A DNA stretch of 64,000 nt from Planctomycetota bacterium (GTDB taxonomy: Bacteria; Planctomycetota; Phycisphaerae; SM23-33), in assembly GCA_030635145.1 (NCBI GenBank), contig DAOVZK010000006.1, positions 1-64,000 on the forward strand, in the 5' to 3' direction. Positions 1 to 9,214 of this stretch are shown here, piece after piece. The notes beneath the pieces were generated by a model. It worked only from the letters and a program-made list of their open reading frames with translations, did no database searches and was not told the DNA's origin. The translations under genes and the position numbers were made by a program. Within the stretch, counting starts at the first letter, position 1, and every line of letters starts with the position of its first letter.

Positions 1-4
1 CTAT

Positions 5-67
5 GGTTTGGGGTATCGATATGGGGCGACGGCCTGTCCGCCGACCCCGTCCTATCGTACCCCAACC
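5..67. repeat. Long imperfect inverted repeat
   Basis: GGTT (5-8) pairs with AACC (64-67), GGGGTA (10-15) with TACCCC (58-63), CGATA (17-21) with TATCG (53-57), GGGG (23-26) with CCCC (45-48), and GGC (31-33) with GCC (40-42). That is more than 20 paired positions around a short loop. No T-run follows, so it is more likely a repeat element or RNA hairpin than an intrinsic terminator. Confidence 0.6.
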
Positions 68-308
68 TCTTTTAACGGGATACGATTCTCCCGATAGGAT
101 TGCTCATAGTTTCATTGAATGCCCAAATACCAAGGCAAGAGAACCACGGATAAACACATATAGACACGGATTTTTTCTGGTAGGCGGGTGCCGTTTTTTC
201 TTTGTGTCATCCTCGCGAACGCGGGGATCCAGTGGATTTCCCCGCGACAACCGTAAAAACTGAACATCCAATATCCAACACGGAATTTCCAACCGATGAA
301 GGTAAAAC

Positions 309-338
309 GTGGTTGCAAAAACCGCAACCACGGCACCC
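309..338. repeat. GTGGTTGC hairpin repeat, copy 1
   Basis: GTGGTTGC, a seven-base loop AAAAACC, then GCAACCAC make a perfect 8-bp stem, followed by GGCACCCG. A 30-base stretch covering loop, stem and tail is repeated exactly at 25711-25740. It is a small dispersed palindromic element of unknown origin. Confidence 0.75.
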
Positions 339-560
339 GGCGACGAACTGTCACAACTCAAAAAAGTCGACTAATCTCGCAGGCTCATGCTGCAGCTATC
401 CGGGGAAGAAAAAATCGTGAAAATTTCCATACACCCCTTAAGTTGTCAGGATTTACACCGACAATACCCGTGGAGGCAGCAGTGATAAGTACGTACTGGG
501 TTGTACGAACCAGCCGCTGCCGGAGGATTTTTACTTTGTTTCGCCAATGCAGGTAAGTAT

Positions 561-1301
561 ATGCAAGAACTAGACATAAGACAAATCGATGATGCCGTCA
601 ACGACGCTGTTGACAAGAGCATCCCCTTGACTGTAACGTTTGAATCCGGGGGCTGGGTGAATCTTCACAGTCGTTTTTTGGCAATCGAGGGCGAAAATTT
701 GCTCGTCGAAATACCCATAGATCGTGACGGGTCGGCGAGGGAGTTGGCCCCGGCACAAAAGGTCGATTTGAGCTTCAAACTTAAGCATCACAAGTATCTC
801 ACCCAGGCACGCGTGGCGGGATACGTGCATCGTACCGACAAGGACAATCACGAAACCGAGACACTCTCGCTATGCCTCCCGCTGCACATGCAACGCATCC
901 AGCGGCGCAGCTATTCGCGCGTGACTGTCCCGGTGGGCAAGGTCATTCGCGTGAGCGTTTGGCGAGGCGGGAAGGATTGCGAACCGACCGGGCCGGAAGG
1001 TAAGGTTTGGTCGGGCACGCTGGGCGATTTCAGCGCGGGCGGATTCCGCGTCATCATCTCCGCCGACACCGGTTTCGATTTGAACGACGGTGACAGCGCC
1101 GGAGTGCGAATCGCCTTCGACAACGGCAGCGAGTCTATCTACAGCGACGCCGAATTCCGGCACTGCGACCATGAAGGCCGAACGCTTTCGCTGGGGTTCC
1201 AGTTCGTCGGGTTGGCACACACCATGCAAGGCCGCGAAACCCTGCGAACCATCGCACAGCGGATGGCACAGATAATGCGGTCGGTCAAACGCGTCGGATA
1301 A
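561..1301 (+). CDS. PilZ domain protein (probable c-di-GMP receptor)
   Basis: This 246-residue protein has a YcgR-like layout: an N-terminal beta-rich half, then a PilZ domain from about residue 110. The visible c-di-GMP-binding signatures are RRSYSR (the RxxxR motif) and DFSAGGF (the D/NxSxxG motif). PilZ proteins bind cyclic di-GMP and pass the signal to flagellar, exopolysaccharide or other targets; which one applies here cannot be told from the sequence. The track start at 501 gives an unlikely N-terminus, so the ATG at 561 (MQELDIRQ) is preferred. The gene stands alone, 61 bp ahead of ogt on the same strand. No diguanylate cyclase or motility gene is nearby. Confidence 0.85.
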   Translation: MQELDIRQIDDAVNDAVDKSIPLTVTFESGGWVNLHSRFLAIEGENLLVEIPIDRDGSARELAPAQKVDLSFKLKHHKYLTQARVAGYVHRTDKDNHETETLSLCLPLHMQRIQRRSYSRVTVPVGKVIRVSVWRGGKDCEPTGPEGKVWSGTLGDFSAGGFRVIISADTGFDLNDGDSAGVRIAFDNGSESIYSDAEFRHCDHEGRTLSLGFQFVGLAHTMQGRETLRTIAQRMAQIMRSVKRVG

Positions 1302-1362
1302 CCGCAGGTGTTACGCAGCTTTTTCTTTCGCAATTGCTGCACGAATTATCTAGTATGCCCGG

Positions 1363-1890
1363 ATGGCTAAATCAAAAAGTACCGCAACCGTTTTCACTGT
1401 TTTTCCGACTGCATGGGGTGCGATGGGCGCAGCTGGGGGCGACGCCGGCTTGTCTCGCGTGATTCTTCCGCATTATCAGCGCGACGACCTGCTGGAGCTG
1501 ATGCAATGGGATCATCCCGGCGCGCGGCGCGACGATGCATATTTCGAGGGGTTCGCAGCTGCGTGTCGAAGCTACTTTAACGGCCAGGCCCCGGATTTCA
1601 GCGGCGCGGTTTGCGAATTACCAAGTGCGGAAAGTTTTTCCGGTAAGGTTTACCGCGTAGTTCGTGAAATTCCGTGGGGCCAAACGATGAGCTATCGCGA
1701 AGTGGCTTTGGCCATCGGATCGGAGCAGGCTGCTCGGGCTGTGGCCACAACCATGAGCAAAAATCCACTACCGCTGATTGTTCCCTGCCATCGCGTGATC
1801 TACTCCAACGGTGGCGCGGGTGGGTTTTCGGCAGAAGGCGGGGCGGCCTTGAAATTGCGGCTAATCGCGCACGAGAAAAAACAATCGTAG
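1363..1890 (+). CDS. ogt: Methylated-DNA--protein-cysteine methyltransferase
   Basis: This is a 175-residue suicide DNA-repair protein that moves the methyl group from O6-methylguanine to its own cysteine. The active-site motif VPCHRVI is intact (the acceptor Cys lies in PCHR). The preceding helix-turn-helix region GQTMSYREVA and the following glycine-rich GGAGGFSAEGG loop match the DNA-binding domain of the Ogt/MGMT family. The N-terminal half is the weakly conserved ribonuclease-H-like domain, and the length is normal for Ogt. It converges on yebC, with only 37 bp between the two stops. Confidence 0.93.
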   Translation: MAKSKSTATVFTVFPTAWGAMGAAGGDAGLSRVILPHYQRDDLLELMQWDHPGARRDDAYFEGFAAACRSYFNGQAPDFSGAVCELPSAESFSGKVYRVVREIPWGQTMSYREVALAIGSEQAARAVATTMSKNPLPLIVPCHRVIYSNGGAGGFSAEGGAALKLRLIAHEKKQS

Positions 1891-1898
1891 CAAAAATT

Positions 1899-1916
1899 AT
1901 CGGCAGCTAAGCCGAC
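1899..1916. terminator. Weak hairpin between convergent ogt and yebC
   Basis: TCGGC, loop AGCTAA and GCCGA form a 5-bp stem in the 37-bp gap between the two convergent stop codons. It lacks a clear T-run, so a terminator role is only suggested by position. Confidence 0.3.
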
Positions 1917-1927
1917 ATCGCCGCCGC

Positions 1928-2674
1928 TTAGTTCATTTCGTTCATCAACGATTCGGGAATATCGAAGTTGGTGTACACCTTCTGCACGTCGTCGTGATCT
2001 TCGAGGTTTTCCATAAAGTTCAGCAGCTTGCGGGCCTTCTCGTCGTCGGGGGTGATGGTGTTGGCTGGGATCATCGCCAGCTCGCTCGATATAGTCTCGA
2101 TATTTTTTTCGGCCAGTGCGTCTTTGACAGCTGCAAACGTAGCGGGGTCGCATGAGATTTCGAAAAATTCGCCTTCAGTCGTCACGTCGTCGGCTCCGGC
2201 GTCGAGCGCGATTTCCATGAGCGTGTCTTCGTCGGTCTGGTCGGCGGCGATAACAAACGTGCCCTTCTGCTCAAACATGTACGCCACGCAATTGCTGGCC
2301 CCGAGCTGCCCGCCACCCTTCTCGAAAAGCTTGCGCATTTCCGGTGCCGTGCGATTTCGATTGTCCGTAAGCGTGTTGACCATAAACGCCACTCCGCCCG
2401 GGCCGTAACCTTCGTAAACGACATCTTCGTAGCTTACGCCCTCAAGGTCGCCGGTGCCTTTTTTGATGGCGTTGGCGATGGTGTCTTTGGGCATGTTCGC
2501 CGAGCGAGCTTCGTCGATGGCGTACCGCAGCGTAAGATTCGAATTGGGATCGCCGCCGCCAGATTTGGCCGCCACGATAATCTGCCGCGAAATCTTCGAC
2601 CATATCTTCCCGCGTTTAGCGTCCTGCCGGCCTTTGCGATGCTTGATATTTGCCCATTTACTATGTCCAGCCAT
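1928..2674 (-). CDS. yebC: YebC/PmpR family protein
   Basis: The 248-residue protein begins MAGHSKWANIKHRKG, the hallmark start of the YebC/TACO1 family, and keeps the family length and three-domain order throughout. Members have been described as transcriptional regulators and, for some, as translation factors that help ribosomes through difficult proline-rich stretches. Which role applies here cannot be read from sequence. The acidic middle region (DQTDEDTLMEIALDAGADD) is typical. It is a monocistronic gene on the minus strand with about 200 bp between it and the TPR gene upstream. Confidence 0.95.
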   Translation of the reverse strand: MAGHSKWANIKHRKGRQDAKRGKIWSKISRQIIVAAKSGGGDPNSNLTLRYAIDEARSANMPKDTIANAIKKGTGDLEGVSYEDVVYEGYGPGGVAFMVNTLTDNRNRTAPEMRKLFEKGGGQLGASNCVAYMFEQKGTFVIAADQTDEDTLMEIALDAGADDVTTEGEFFEISCDPATFAAVKDALAEKNIETISSELAMIPANTITPDDEKARKLLNFMENLEDHDDVQKVYTNFDIPESLMNEMN

Positions 2675-2881
2675 GTCTCTGCCTTCTCGCTTGTCTAAAA
2701 CCAGTCAACCAACGGATTATTTATTATAAAATCATAAAATTATTACACAACACAGCGCACATCCTAATCTATTTCGCGTCATTTGAGTAGCAAAACAAAT
2801 TTCGGCGGCAAAACCTCGTTTTTTCCTGTGCCGAAATGAACGTGAACGATTACGAAAATTTTCGGCAGCGGCAAAAGCTTA

Positions 2882-5800
2882 TCATTGCTGCTTATCGCCC
2901 GGGGTTATGGTGGGCGATTTTTTTACTTCACCCGGATTGGTTTTGACAGCTGCGGGCTTCGGGGCCCGGAAATGCCGAGTCTTTTTCCCGAGCGGGGCAA
3001 TCTCAGCGGGACGCCCTGCCTTGACGGCCTCGATTTTACCGGGCGTATTTGCCAATATCTCGCGAAATGCATACTGTGGGAATTCCTCGATTTTGACTTT
3101 CGCCTCTTTTACGGCAGCAGCCCAATACTCGACGGCATGTTTTTTCCAGCCGAGGCGGTAAAGAACATCGCCGGCATGATCCCACATCACAGGATCGGAC
3201 TCATCAACAAACGACAGCGATGATGAATTGTGGATTCGCTCCAAAATGTTTTCGAATACTTTACCGGCTTCGCTAAGTTTTCCCTGCTTGTACAACACCC
3301 AGCCAAGAGTATCCAGCGATGCCAGCGGAGCCTCGCCCTGCTTTGCTTCTGCTTGTTTTAACGACTTGCGTACGAGTTTTTCTGCGGTGCCTAAATTCAC
3401 ACCCAGCTCGGCGAGCTGATAAGCGTAATTGTTCTGCCATTCCGGATTGTTGCGATTTTGCTCGTAAATCTGTTTCGACAATTTCGTGGCCTGCAACATG
3501 TCGCCCTGCTCATTAAGAGCACGTAGCTTAAACCGCAACCAGAGCATGTTCTTCGGATCTTTCCCGAGATGTTCATCCGCAATTTTCACAGCCTCGGCGT
3601 ATTTTTGCTCCGCAATAAAAATATGATATTGCTGAAACTCACAAATCTTTAGCGCCTTGGCAAGCTTATCAGATTTCAGATACTTCGGCAGCTCATCATG
3701 ATACTCGGCGAGCAACTCACCGGCGAGGATGGGATTTTTTCTTATCATCGAACTGATTAATGCACGATGCACATCTCTGCCCAACTTGGAAGACATGGGA
3801 TACTGTTTGGCAAAAGCTTGGGCCTTGTCCAACTCCCCAGCCTCCACCAAAGCCCCTATGTACGTGCCCAGCAACATCTCCAAAGATTCGTCATCGGATT
3901 TTTGCTTCGCGGGTTTTGTGGCTGGCTCGGTAGTAGGCTTGCTGGTCGGTTGCGTGGTAGGCTTAGTGGTTGGAGGCGGGGGTAGCATTTTTTCGAGCAT
4001 AGCAACTGCAGCTTCGGGGTGCTTTTCCTTTATAAGGAAGCATGCCGCCAGGGTGAGGGCATTGGGCGAGTCGGCCTCTGCGACTATCTTAATGAGTTTG
4101 TCGTAGCTTTTGGCCTTGGCCAAAAATTCCATCTCGAAACCCTGCAGGGACTCCAGCGAGAAAAATCTGTTCCCGGCGTAGTCGCGAAGCTTGTGGACGA
4201 ACTTTGCGCCGTCCGCAAATCGCTGCGACTCAGTGTAAATATTAAACAGCAGCCCAACGTATGCGAAGTTTCTCTTGTCTCGCTTCCACCATGCGCTAGC
4301 CAGCTTAATGGCCTCGTCTACCTGCCCATTTTTCAGCAGTGCCTCGGTAAGCATGGTTCGCATGGTTTCGTTTCGGGGCATTTGCTTAACGAGCTTGCGC
4401 GCCACCGGTACCAATCGCTTGTACTGCCCCGCCTTGAACAGCGCAACCCCCAACGCCTTCCCATAATTGACATCCTGCGGATGCTGCTGCCACAGCTTTT
4501 CCCAAATGTCGGCAGCGGCGCCATGCCAACCGGGTACGGACATATCGTACAGCTGTGCCAAAACTCGCTGCACGCGAACATTGTTGGGATGCTTTTTGTA
4601 CAGACCTTCAAGTTGCGCGGCGAGCTTCTCGTAAGTGGTTTTCGGCAGCACCCCGGGATGCCGCGACAGCTGATTGCGAACCTGCAATACCCCAACATCT
4701 GGGTCGTTTGGATATTGCTGTTTGAGGTTTTGAATAATTTTGGCAGCCGTTTTATTTTCACCGGCCAGCATGTAGGCCTCGGCAGCGAGTTGGCGGCCTA
4801 GTGGTTTTTTTGGCAGCTCACGAACTGCCCGCCCTGCTACCCGCCGGGCTGATTTGACATCTCCCTGCCGCACGTAGCAATCAAACAGCAACCGGTAAAT
4901 GTCCTCTCGCCTTGGGTCTAACCCCAGCGACAGACGCAGCGTTTCCGAGGCCGACTGCAGCAGTTGAGAGTCATCATTCTTTCGCGCCGCGGCGAGCTGA
5001 TAAGCCCCAGCCAGCTTCAACAGCGTTGGAATGTGCGACTCGTTTTGCTGCTGTGCCGTTTCCAGAGCTTTGACCGCTTCGCTAAGTTTGCCTTGCTCAA
5101 GGCGAACCTTACCGAGCATGAAATGATAGTAAAACCCCTTGCGGGCCTGGTTCTGAATCTGATCGAGAATGGCGCTTACCTGCTGCGACTGCCCCCCATC
5201 CATCCGAATTCCCAGCAGCGCGTCATAGGCGGGGTAAAAATCCTTTTTGGCATCGATGGATCGCTTAAAGTGGTCGGCGGCGAGAAACTGATTTCCGCTA
5301 TGCTGGGCGAGTAGTCCGGCGACGTAGTGCAGGGCGTATTTTTCGTCGCTCATATCGCGATACGTCTCGGCCCCGAACTGTTGGGCGAGATCGGGGGGCG
5401 TTGCACTACCGGCCGAGATTATTTTCTTAATCACCGGAAGCAAATCCGGAGGGGCCTGCGATGTATTGGCGACCAATTTCCCTAAACGCCGCAAACCCTG
5501 CAGCGACTCGCCATTTTTAGCATCGATCACCGCCAGCATCGTCGCAGCCTGCAGATTCGACGGCGCCTCGCGCCATAAATTCTCGAGCAACTCGCGGGCA
5601 TCTTCGTCGGCACCCATTTTTAGCAGCGATTCGATCAGCGCGATTTTTAACTCCGGCGACACCGCCGAGCTTTGCTTGTGCAGCCGCTCCCAAATTCGCT
5701 TAACCGTCGCCGGATCCCCGGACGAAATGCACAACGACCGCGTCAGTGTCGGTAGAGAGTCGATGGGTGTATCCAGTTCGGCGAGGCTGACGACGAGATC

Positions 5801-6691
5801 TTCGCCTTCGGTGTGCTGCTTGTTGTGGATTCGCACCTGCAGCAAAAGCTCGGCAGTTTTTTCGTTGGACCTGTCACGTCGATACGCCTTGTCAAGCACA
5901 ACCGCAGCTTCGCGCGTCTTGTGCAGTTTCAAGAGCAGTCGGCTGCGATCGGTAAGCAAAACCTCGGGATTCATCAAAACATTTTGCAGCCCGGGTGTAT
6001 CGTAATAGTTTCTGGAATGCTCGCGAAGCAGCACGCTCAATCGTTCGTTGCATTCTGCCGCCGCCGTCCAGTAGCCCTGCGCATCTAACAGCCGATACAA
6101 AAACAAAAGCCCAATCGCATAATCGGATCCCAACTCCTTGGCGTTGCTGCAGACCAGGGCAGTGCGGAAATGCCGAATCGCCAAGTCGTATTTTTTCTGG
6201 ACGACACAGGTTCGTCCCAGCCCCAGCTGAAGTGCAATGTCATCGCTCAAATACTTCGATGCCAGCGTAAGATTCTCATAGGCTTTCGTAAAGTCGCCCA
6301 TGCTGAAGTACACCTCGCCCAACAGCCGATGAATCTGCGGATTGGCGGGGTCAAACCCCTGTGCCCGCTGCAGTTTTTCGATGGCACCGGGGAGGTCTTT
6401 TTTCTTTACGAGGACAGCGGCGGCGGCGATGGCTTTGGTGGCGTTGGGGTGCAGCTCGCGGGAGTACGGAATATTTTTCGGTGTCGCAATTGCCGGTTTC
6501 AGCTGCGCAAATTTCACCAGAGCCTTGGGCGGTAAGGGTTTTTGCTGCGAAACAATATCGGCGGTAAGAACACCAGGGGCGGGTTGTTGTACCGTGGAAG
6601 TTTCAGTGCATCCGGTTAGCCAAAACACCGCCCCCAAGGCGCCCAAACATATCGCGAAACGGATCGCTGAAATCGCTGAAATTTTTTTCAC
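2882..6691 (-). CDS. Giant TPR-repeat lipoprotein
   Basis: This 1269-residue protein starts with a lipoprotein signal (hydrophobic stretch, then LTGC, lipid-bearing Cys near residue 28). Almost all of the rest is tetratricopeptide-type helical repeats. Recognisable units include one with LLGEVYFSMGDFTKAYENL and one with LARTCVVQKK-like spacing. Around residues 905-935 a low-complexity Thr/Pro/Lys linker (PTTKPTTQPTSKPTTEPA) breaks the repeats, and the C-terminus is basic and Pro-rich. Such proteins usually scaffold envelope assemblies; PEP-CTERM/exopolysaccharide loci often carry a large TPR lipoprotein (PrsT type), but no such locus is adjacent. The start is GTG, 12 bp after the hisG stop, so co-transcription with hisG is likely. 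Confidence 0.85.
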   Translation of the reverse strand: MKKISAISAIRFAICLGALGAVFWLTGCTETSTVQQPAPGVLTADIVSQQKPLPPKALVKFAQLKPAIATPKNIPYSRELHPNATKAIAAAAVLVKKKDLPGAIEKLQRAQGFDPANPQIHRLLGEVYFSMGDFTKAYENLTLASKYLSDDIALQLGLGRTCVVQKKYDLAIRHFRTALVCSNAKELGSDYAIGLLFLYRLLDAQGYWTAAAECNERLSVLLREHSRNYYDTPGLQNVLMNPEVLLTDRSRLLLKLHKTREAAVVLDKAYRRDRSNEKTAELLLQVRIHNKQHTEGEDLVVSLAELDTPIDSLPTLTRSLCISSGDPATVKRIWERLHKQSSAVSPELKIALIESLLKMGADEDARELLENLWREAPSNLQAATMLAVIDAKNGESLQGLRRLGKLVANTSQAPPDLLPVIKKIISAGSATPPDLAQQFGAETYRDMSDEKYALHYVAGLLAQHSGNQFLAADHFKRSIDAKKDFYPAYDALLGIRMDGGQSQQVSAILDQIQNQARKGFYYHFMLGKVRLEQGKLSEAVKALETAQQQNESHIPTLLKLAGAYQLAAARKNDDSQLLQSASETLRLSLGLDPRREDIYRLLFDCYVRQGDVKSARRVAGRAVRELPKKPLGRQLAAEAYMLAGENKTAAKIIQNLKQQYPNDPDVGVLQVRNQLSRHPGVLPKTTYEKLAAQLEGLYKKHPNNVRVQRVLAQLYDMSVPGWHGAAADIWEKLWQQHPQDVNYGKALGVALFKAGQYKRLVPVARKLVKQMPRNETMRTMLTEALLKNGQVDEAIKLASAWWKRDKRNFAYVGLLFNIYTESQRFADGAKFVHKLRDYAGNRFFSLESLQGFEMEFLAKAKSYDKLIKIVAEADSPNALTLAACFLIKEKHPEAAVAMLEKMLPPPPTTKPTTQPTSKPTTEPATKPAKQKSDDESLEMLLGTYIGALVEAGELDKAQAFAKQYPMSSKLGRDVHRALISSMIRKNPILAGELLAEYHDELPKYLKSDKLAKALKICEFQQYHIFIAEQKYAEAVKIADEHLGKDPKNMLWLRFKLRALNEQGDMLQATKLSKQIYEQNRNNPEWQNNYAYQLAELGVNLGTAEKLVRKSLKQAEAKQGEAPLASLDTLGWVLYKQGKLSEAGKVFENILERIHNSSSLSFVDESDPVMWDHAGDVLYRLGWKKHAVEYWAAAVKEAKVKIEEFPQYAFREILANTPGKIEAVKAGRPAEIAPLGKKTRHFRAPKPAAVKTNPGEVKKSPTITPGDKQQ

Positions 6692-6703
6692 GGCACCACC
6701 CTG

Positions 6704-7591
6704 TTACGGAATCACCTTGCTTAATGGATAGGAAATAATCCCTGACGCACCAGCTGCCCGCAGCTGCGGTATCAAATCGCGCTCGGTGTGTTCCTCGATT
6801 ATGACTTCCAGCGCGACGTATTTTTCATCGGCAAGATGCGAAACGGTCGGGCTTTTTTCGGATGGAAGAATTTTCATAACCGCGTCGAGATTGTCGCGGG
6901 AGACGTTCATTTTTAATCCGCTTTTGGCACGGGCGGCGATGGCACCTTGCAGCAGCAGCGAGATGTTTTCGATTTTTTCGCGCTTCCAGTCGATTTCCAT
7001 CGCTTGTTTGTTGGCGATCAATCGCGGGGTCGACCACATCAGCGTGTCGATTACGCGAAGCTTGTTGGCGCGGAGGCTGCTGCCGGTTTCCGTTACATCG
7101 ACGATGCCGTCCAACAGGCGGGCCTTGACTTCTGTCGCGCCCCAACTGAACTCCACCTTTACGTTAACGCCCTTCTCGGCGAAATACTTTTTCGTAACGT
7201 TCATCAGCTCGGTGGCGACGATTCCGCCTTCGAGCTGCTCGACCTTGGTGACCCCGCCTTCTTCGGGAACGGCGAGCACCCATTGCGCGGGCTTGGCTGA
7301 GACCTTCGAGTAAACCAACTCGGTAATCTCGACGACGTCGGAATCGTTTTCACGAATCCAATCATATCCCGTCAACCCGAGGTCGACGATGCCTTCTTCG
7401 ACGTAGCGGCTCATTTCCTGGGCACGAAACATCACACCTGACATCTGGTCGTCATCAATTGTGGGAAAATAGCTGCGCGAGGGAACATGAATGTTGTATC
7501 CCGCCTGCGCAAAAAGATCCAACGTGCTCTGCTGAAGCGATCCCTTCGGAATGCCCAGTACCAATTTGTCTTGCGGTGTGGTGTGTTGCAT
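6704..7591 (-). CDS. hisG: ATP phosphoribosyltransferase (long form)
   Basis: HisG catalyses the first step of histidine synthesis, joining ATP and PRPP. The protein opens with LGIPKGSLQQ and contains the PRPP-loop-type segment DVTETGSSLRANKL seen in the family. At about 295 residues it is the long, self-sufficient form: the last 80 residues (ALEVIIEEHTERDLIPQL and after) match the C-terminal regulatory domain that binds histidine, so no HisZ partner is required. The track start at 7636 adds 15 poorly fitting residues; the ATG at 7591 after AAGG fits the family. No other his gene is present in the window. Confidence 0.93.
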   Translation of the reverse strand: MQHTTPQDKLVLGIPKGSLQQSTLDLFAQAGYNIHVPSRSYFPTIDDDQMSGVMFRAQEMSRYVEEGIVDLGLTGYDWIRENDSDVVEITELVYSKVSAKPAQWVLAVPEEGGVTKVEQLEGGIVATELMNVTKKYFAEKGVNVKVEFSWGATEVKARLLDGIVDVTETGSSLRANKLRVIDTLMWSTPRLIANKQAMEIDWKREKIENISLLLQGAIAARAKSGLKMNVSRDNLDAVMKILPSEKSPTVSHLADEKYVALEVIIEEHTERDLIPQLRAAGASGIISYPLSKVIP

Positions 7592-7636
7592 AACCTTGTG
7601 TCTTTCGTCTACTTTCTGTGTGCCCGCGGGGGGCAT

Positions 7637-8614
7637 TTACTTCTTTTTCGATTTAGTTTTCTTGGCCGTTTTCTTCGCAACTTTTTTTACAGCCTTCTTT
7701 GTTGTTTTTTTCGCCGCTTTCTTAACTGTCTTTTTCGTGGTTTTTTTTGCCACTTTCTTGACAGTTTTTTTCTTTGCCGCTTTTGCCTTAGCCCTCTCGG
7801 CGGCTTTTTTCTTTTTGGCTGCTTCTTTTTTCTTGGCGGCGGCCTTTTCAGCTTTTTCCTGTTCCTTGGCTTCGCGAGCAGCTTGGCGCTCGTCGGCTTT
7901 GCGTTGTTTTTCTTCGTCGGCCAGGCGTTTGGCCTCGGCCTTGGCTTCGCGTTCTGCCTGCTCCACCGCCAGCCGCTTGGCGTCTTCCTTGCGCTTCTTC
8001 TCAAGGGCAGTGGCGTTTTGGGCAATGTAACCGCGGAAAAATTCATGCGCCGCCATATCGTGCTTCTGCAAAACAATCCGCTCCAAAAACGATTGCGTAT
8101 CGTCAATGTCGGCACCGGGATGAATCATCTCATTCATTTCGAGCACTTCCAGTAGCGATTTGTCTATCGGAACGGCGTGGATGTCGAAAATTCGTCGTGC
8201 GACGAGGGCCTCGGCAAAATTCGGGAACCCCAGTTCGCGCAAGTGTCGCCGGATATCACGATTGGATTTTTCGCGAATGTACGCCACATCAAGCGTGTTG
8301 GAGATCGTGAAAATCGCGTTGAGAACAACCGAAATCGTCGTCGCTTTTTCGTGTTGCTCGGTAACGTTTTTGTCGAAGCAGTCGGAAATTTCTTTTTCCG
8401 GGGCAGCCCGCAGCTCGTTGAAATCTACGAACACATTGGTAAACGTGGAGATAGATTTGTTAACGTGCTTGATATCCGTACCATCACCCAGCAGTACCGA
8501 CTCCAAGATCACCGCGATAGATTCGCTTTCATCAGCAAGCTCTACTTTGACGGTCTTTTTCATCCCGCTGAGCAGTTTCTTGATTTTACGTTCATATAAT
8601 TTTGCGTTTTTCAT
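7637..8614 (-). CDS. Degenerate HhH-GPD-like protein with histone-H1-like tail
   Basis: This 325-residue protein has two parts. Residues 1-185 resemble the endonuclease III fold by eye: VLLGDGTDIKHVNKSI lines up with the LLSAQATDVSVNKA helix pair of EndoIII, and HAVPIDKSLLEVL with its IAVDTHIFRV region, keeping the Asp. The helix-hairpin-helix LPGVGRKTA appears as LGFPNFAEALVA, without the catalytic Lys, and the FeS cysteines are absent. Residues 190-325 are a coiled Glu/Lys/Ala stretch that passes into lysine-rich KKAAKK/KKTVKK repeats like bacterial histone H1 (Hc1-type) tails. A structural DNA-binding role is inferred; no enzyme activity is expected. It lies between rbfA and hisG on the same strand. 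Confidence 0.6.
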   Translation of the reverse strand: MKNAKLYERKIKKLLSGMKKTVKVELADESESIAVILESVLLGDGTDIKHVNKSISTFTNVFVDFNELRAAPEKEISDCFDKNVTEQHEKATTISVVLNAIFTISNTLDVAYIREKSNRDIRRHLRELGFPNFAEALVARRIFDIHAVPIDKSLLEVLEMNEMIHPGADIDDTQSFLERIVLQKHDMAAHEFFRGYIAQNATALEKKRKEDAKRLAVEQAEREAKAEAKRLADEEKQRKADERQAAREAKEQEKAEKAAAKKKEAAKKKKAAERAKAKAAKKKTVKKVAKKTTKKTVKKAAKKTTKKAVKKVAKKTAKKTKSKKK

Positions 8615-8772
8615 AATCCCTTTCGTCTTGGGTCACGAATTTTCGGGGTTTATAGCACTTTCCGAAAGTCCTGTCGCATGTTCATGTCTGTTGTGCCCTG
8701 TCATTTGAATCTTTTAAAAAACATATAAAAGACAGAGGCGAAACGTAATGAACGACTACGACATCTCATTTG

Positions 8773-9210
8773 TTAATGCTCTATTGTTTCGTCGGCTTCC
8801 CCTTGGGAAACCTGATTCAGATTTTCGTCGTCTTGCTGTTGTCGGGCTTGTTCTTTTGCTTCGCGTTCTGCGGATATCTCCGAGAGCAGGCTCAACGTTT
8901 CCAATGTCTTTTTGAATTTCACATCGATTTCAAAACTTAGTCGCGGTGTATTTCGCAGGCGAACCTCTCGGCCGAGCCGTTCCTGCAAATATCCAACAGC
9001 GTGCTTCAAGGCAGCGATAGTTTTGTGCTGGTCTTCCGCGCTGCCGGTTACCGACACAAATACGCGCGCCGTCAACAGATCCTCGGGAACCTCCACGCGG
9101 GTAATCGACGTCCGGGCGGAGTCAAAACGCGGGTCCGACATCTTTGACAGCAGAAGCTGCCCCAGCGTATTACGTATCAGATTACCAACTCTCTCTGTTC
9201 TTCGTGACAT
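8773..9210 (-). CDS. rbfA: Ribosome-binding factor A
   Basis: RbfA is a small KH-fold protein that binds the immature 30S subunit and helps 16S rRNA 5'-end maturation. The true start is the ATG at 9210 (MSRRTERVGNLIRNTL); the track version adds a shadow of infB. SDPRFDSARTSITRVEV and the following strand pattern fit the family, and the 145-residue length includes a short charged tail (EREAKEQARQQQDDE) often seen in RbfA. It begins 4 bp after the infB stop, so the two are translationally close and belong to the nusA-infB-rbfA operon. Confidence 0.92.
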   Translation of the reverse strand: MSRRTERVGNLIRNTLGQLLLSKMSDPRFDSARTSITRVEVPEDLLTARVFVSVTGSAEDQHKTIAALKHAVGYLQERLGREVRLRNTPRLSFEIDVKFKKTLETLSLLSEISAEREAKEQARQQQDDENLNQVSQGEADETIEH

Positions 9211-9214
9211 TTTG

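Larger units (their letters stand above)
1..560. other. Intergenic, repeat-rich leader of the window
   Basis: No convincing gene lies here; the short ORFs in the track overlap each other in several frames and have no family features. The stretch holds a long hairpin at its start, a motif of the kind ACGGATAAACAC near 148, a hairpin-like CGCGAACGCGGGGATCC block near 214, and the GTGGTTGC hairpin at 309-338 that recurs near 25.7 kb. It is probably a graveyard of small dispersed repeats upstream of the PilZ gene. No promoter for that gene could be assigned with confidence. Confidence 0.6.

Noticed and set aside
7640-7870. Dense short repeats that could suggest a CRISPR array or satellite
   Set aside because: They are in-frame lysine/alanine codon repeats of the H1-like tail, without uniform spacers.
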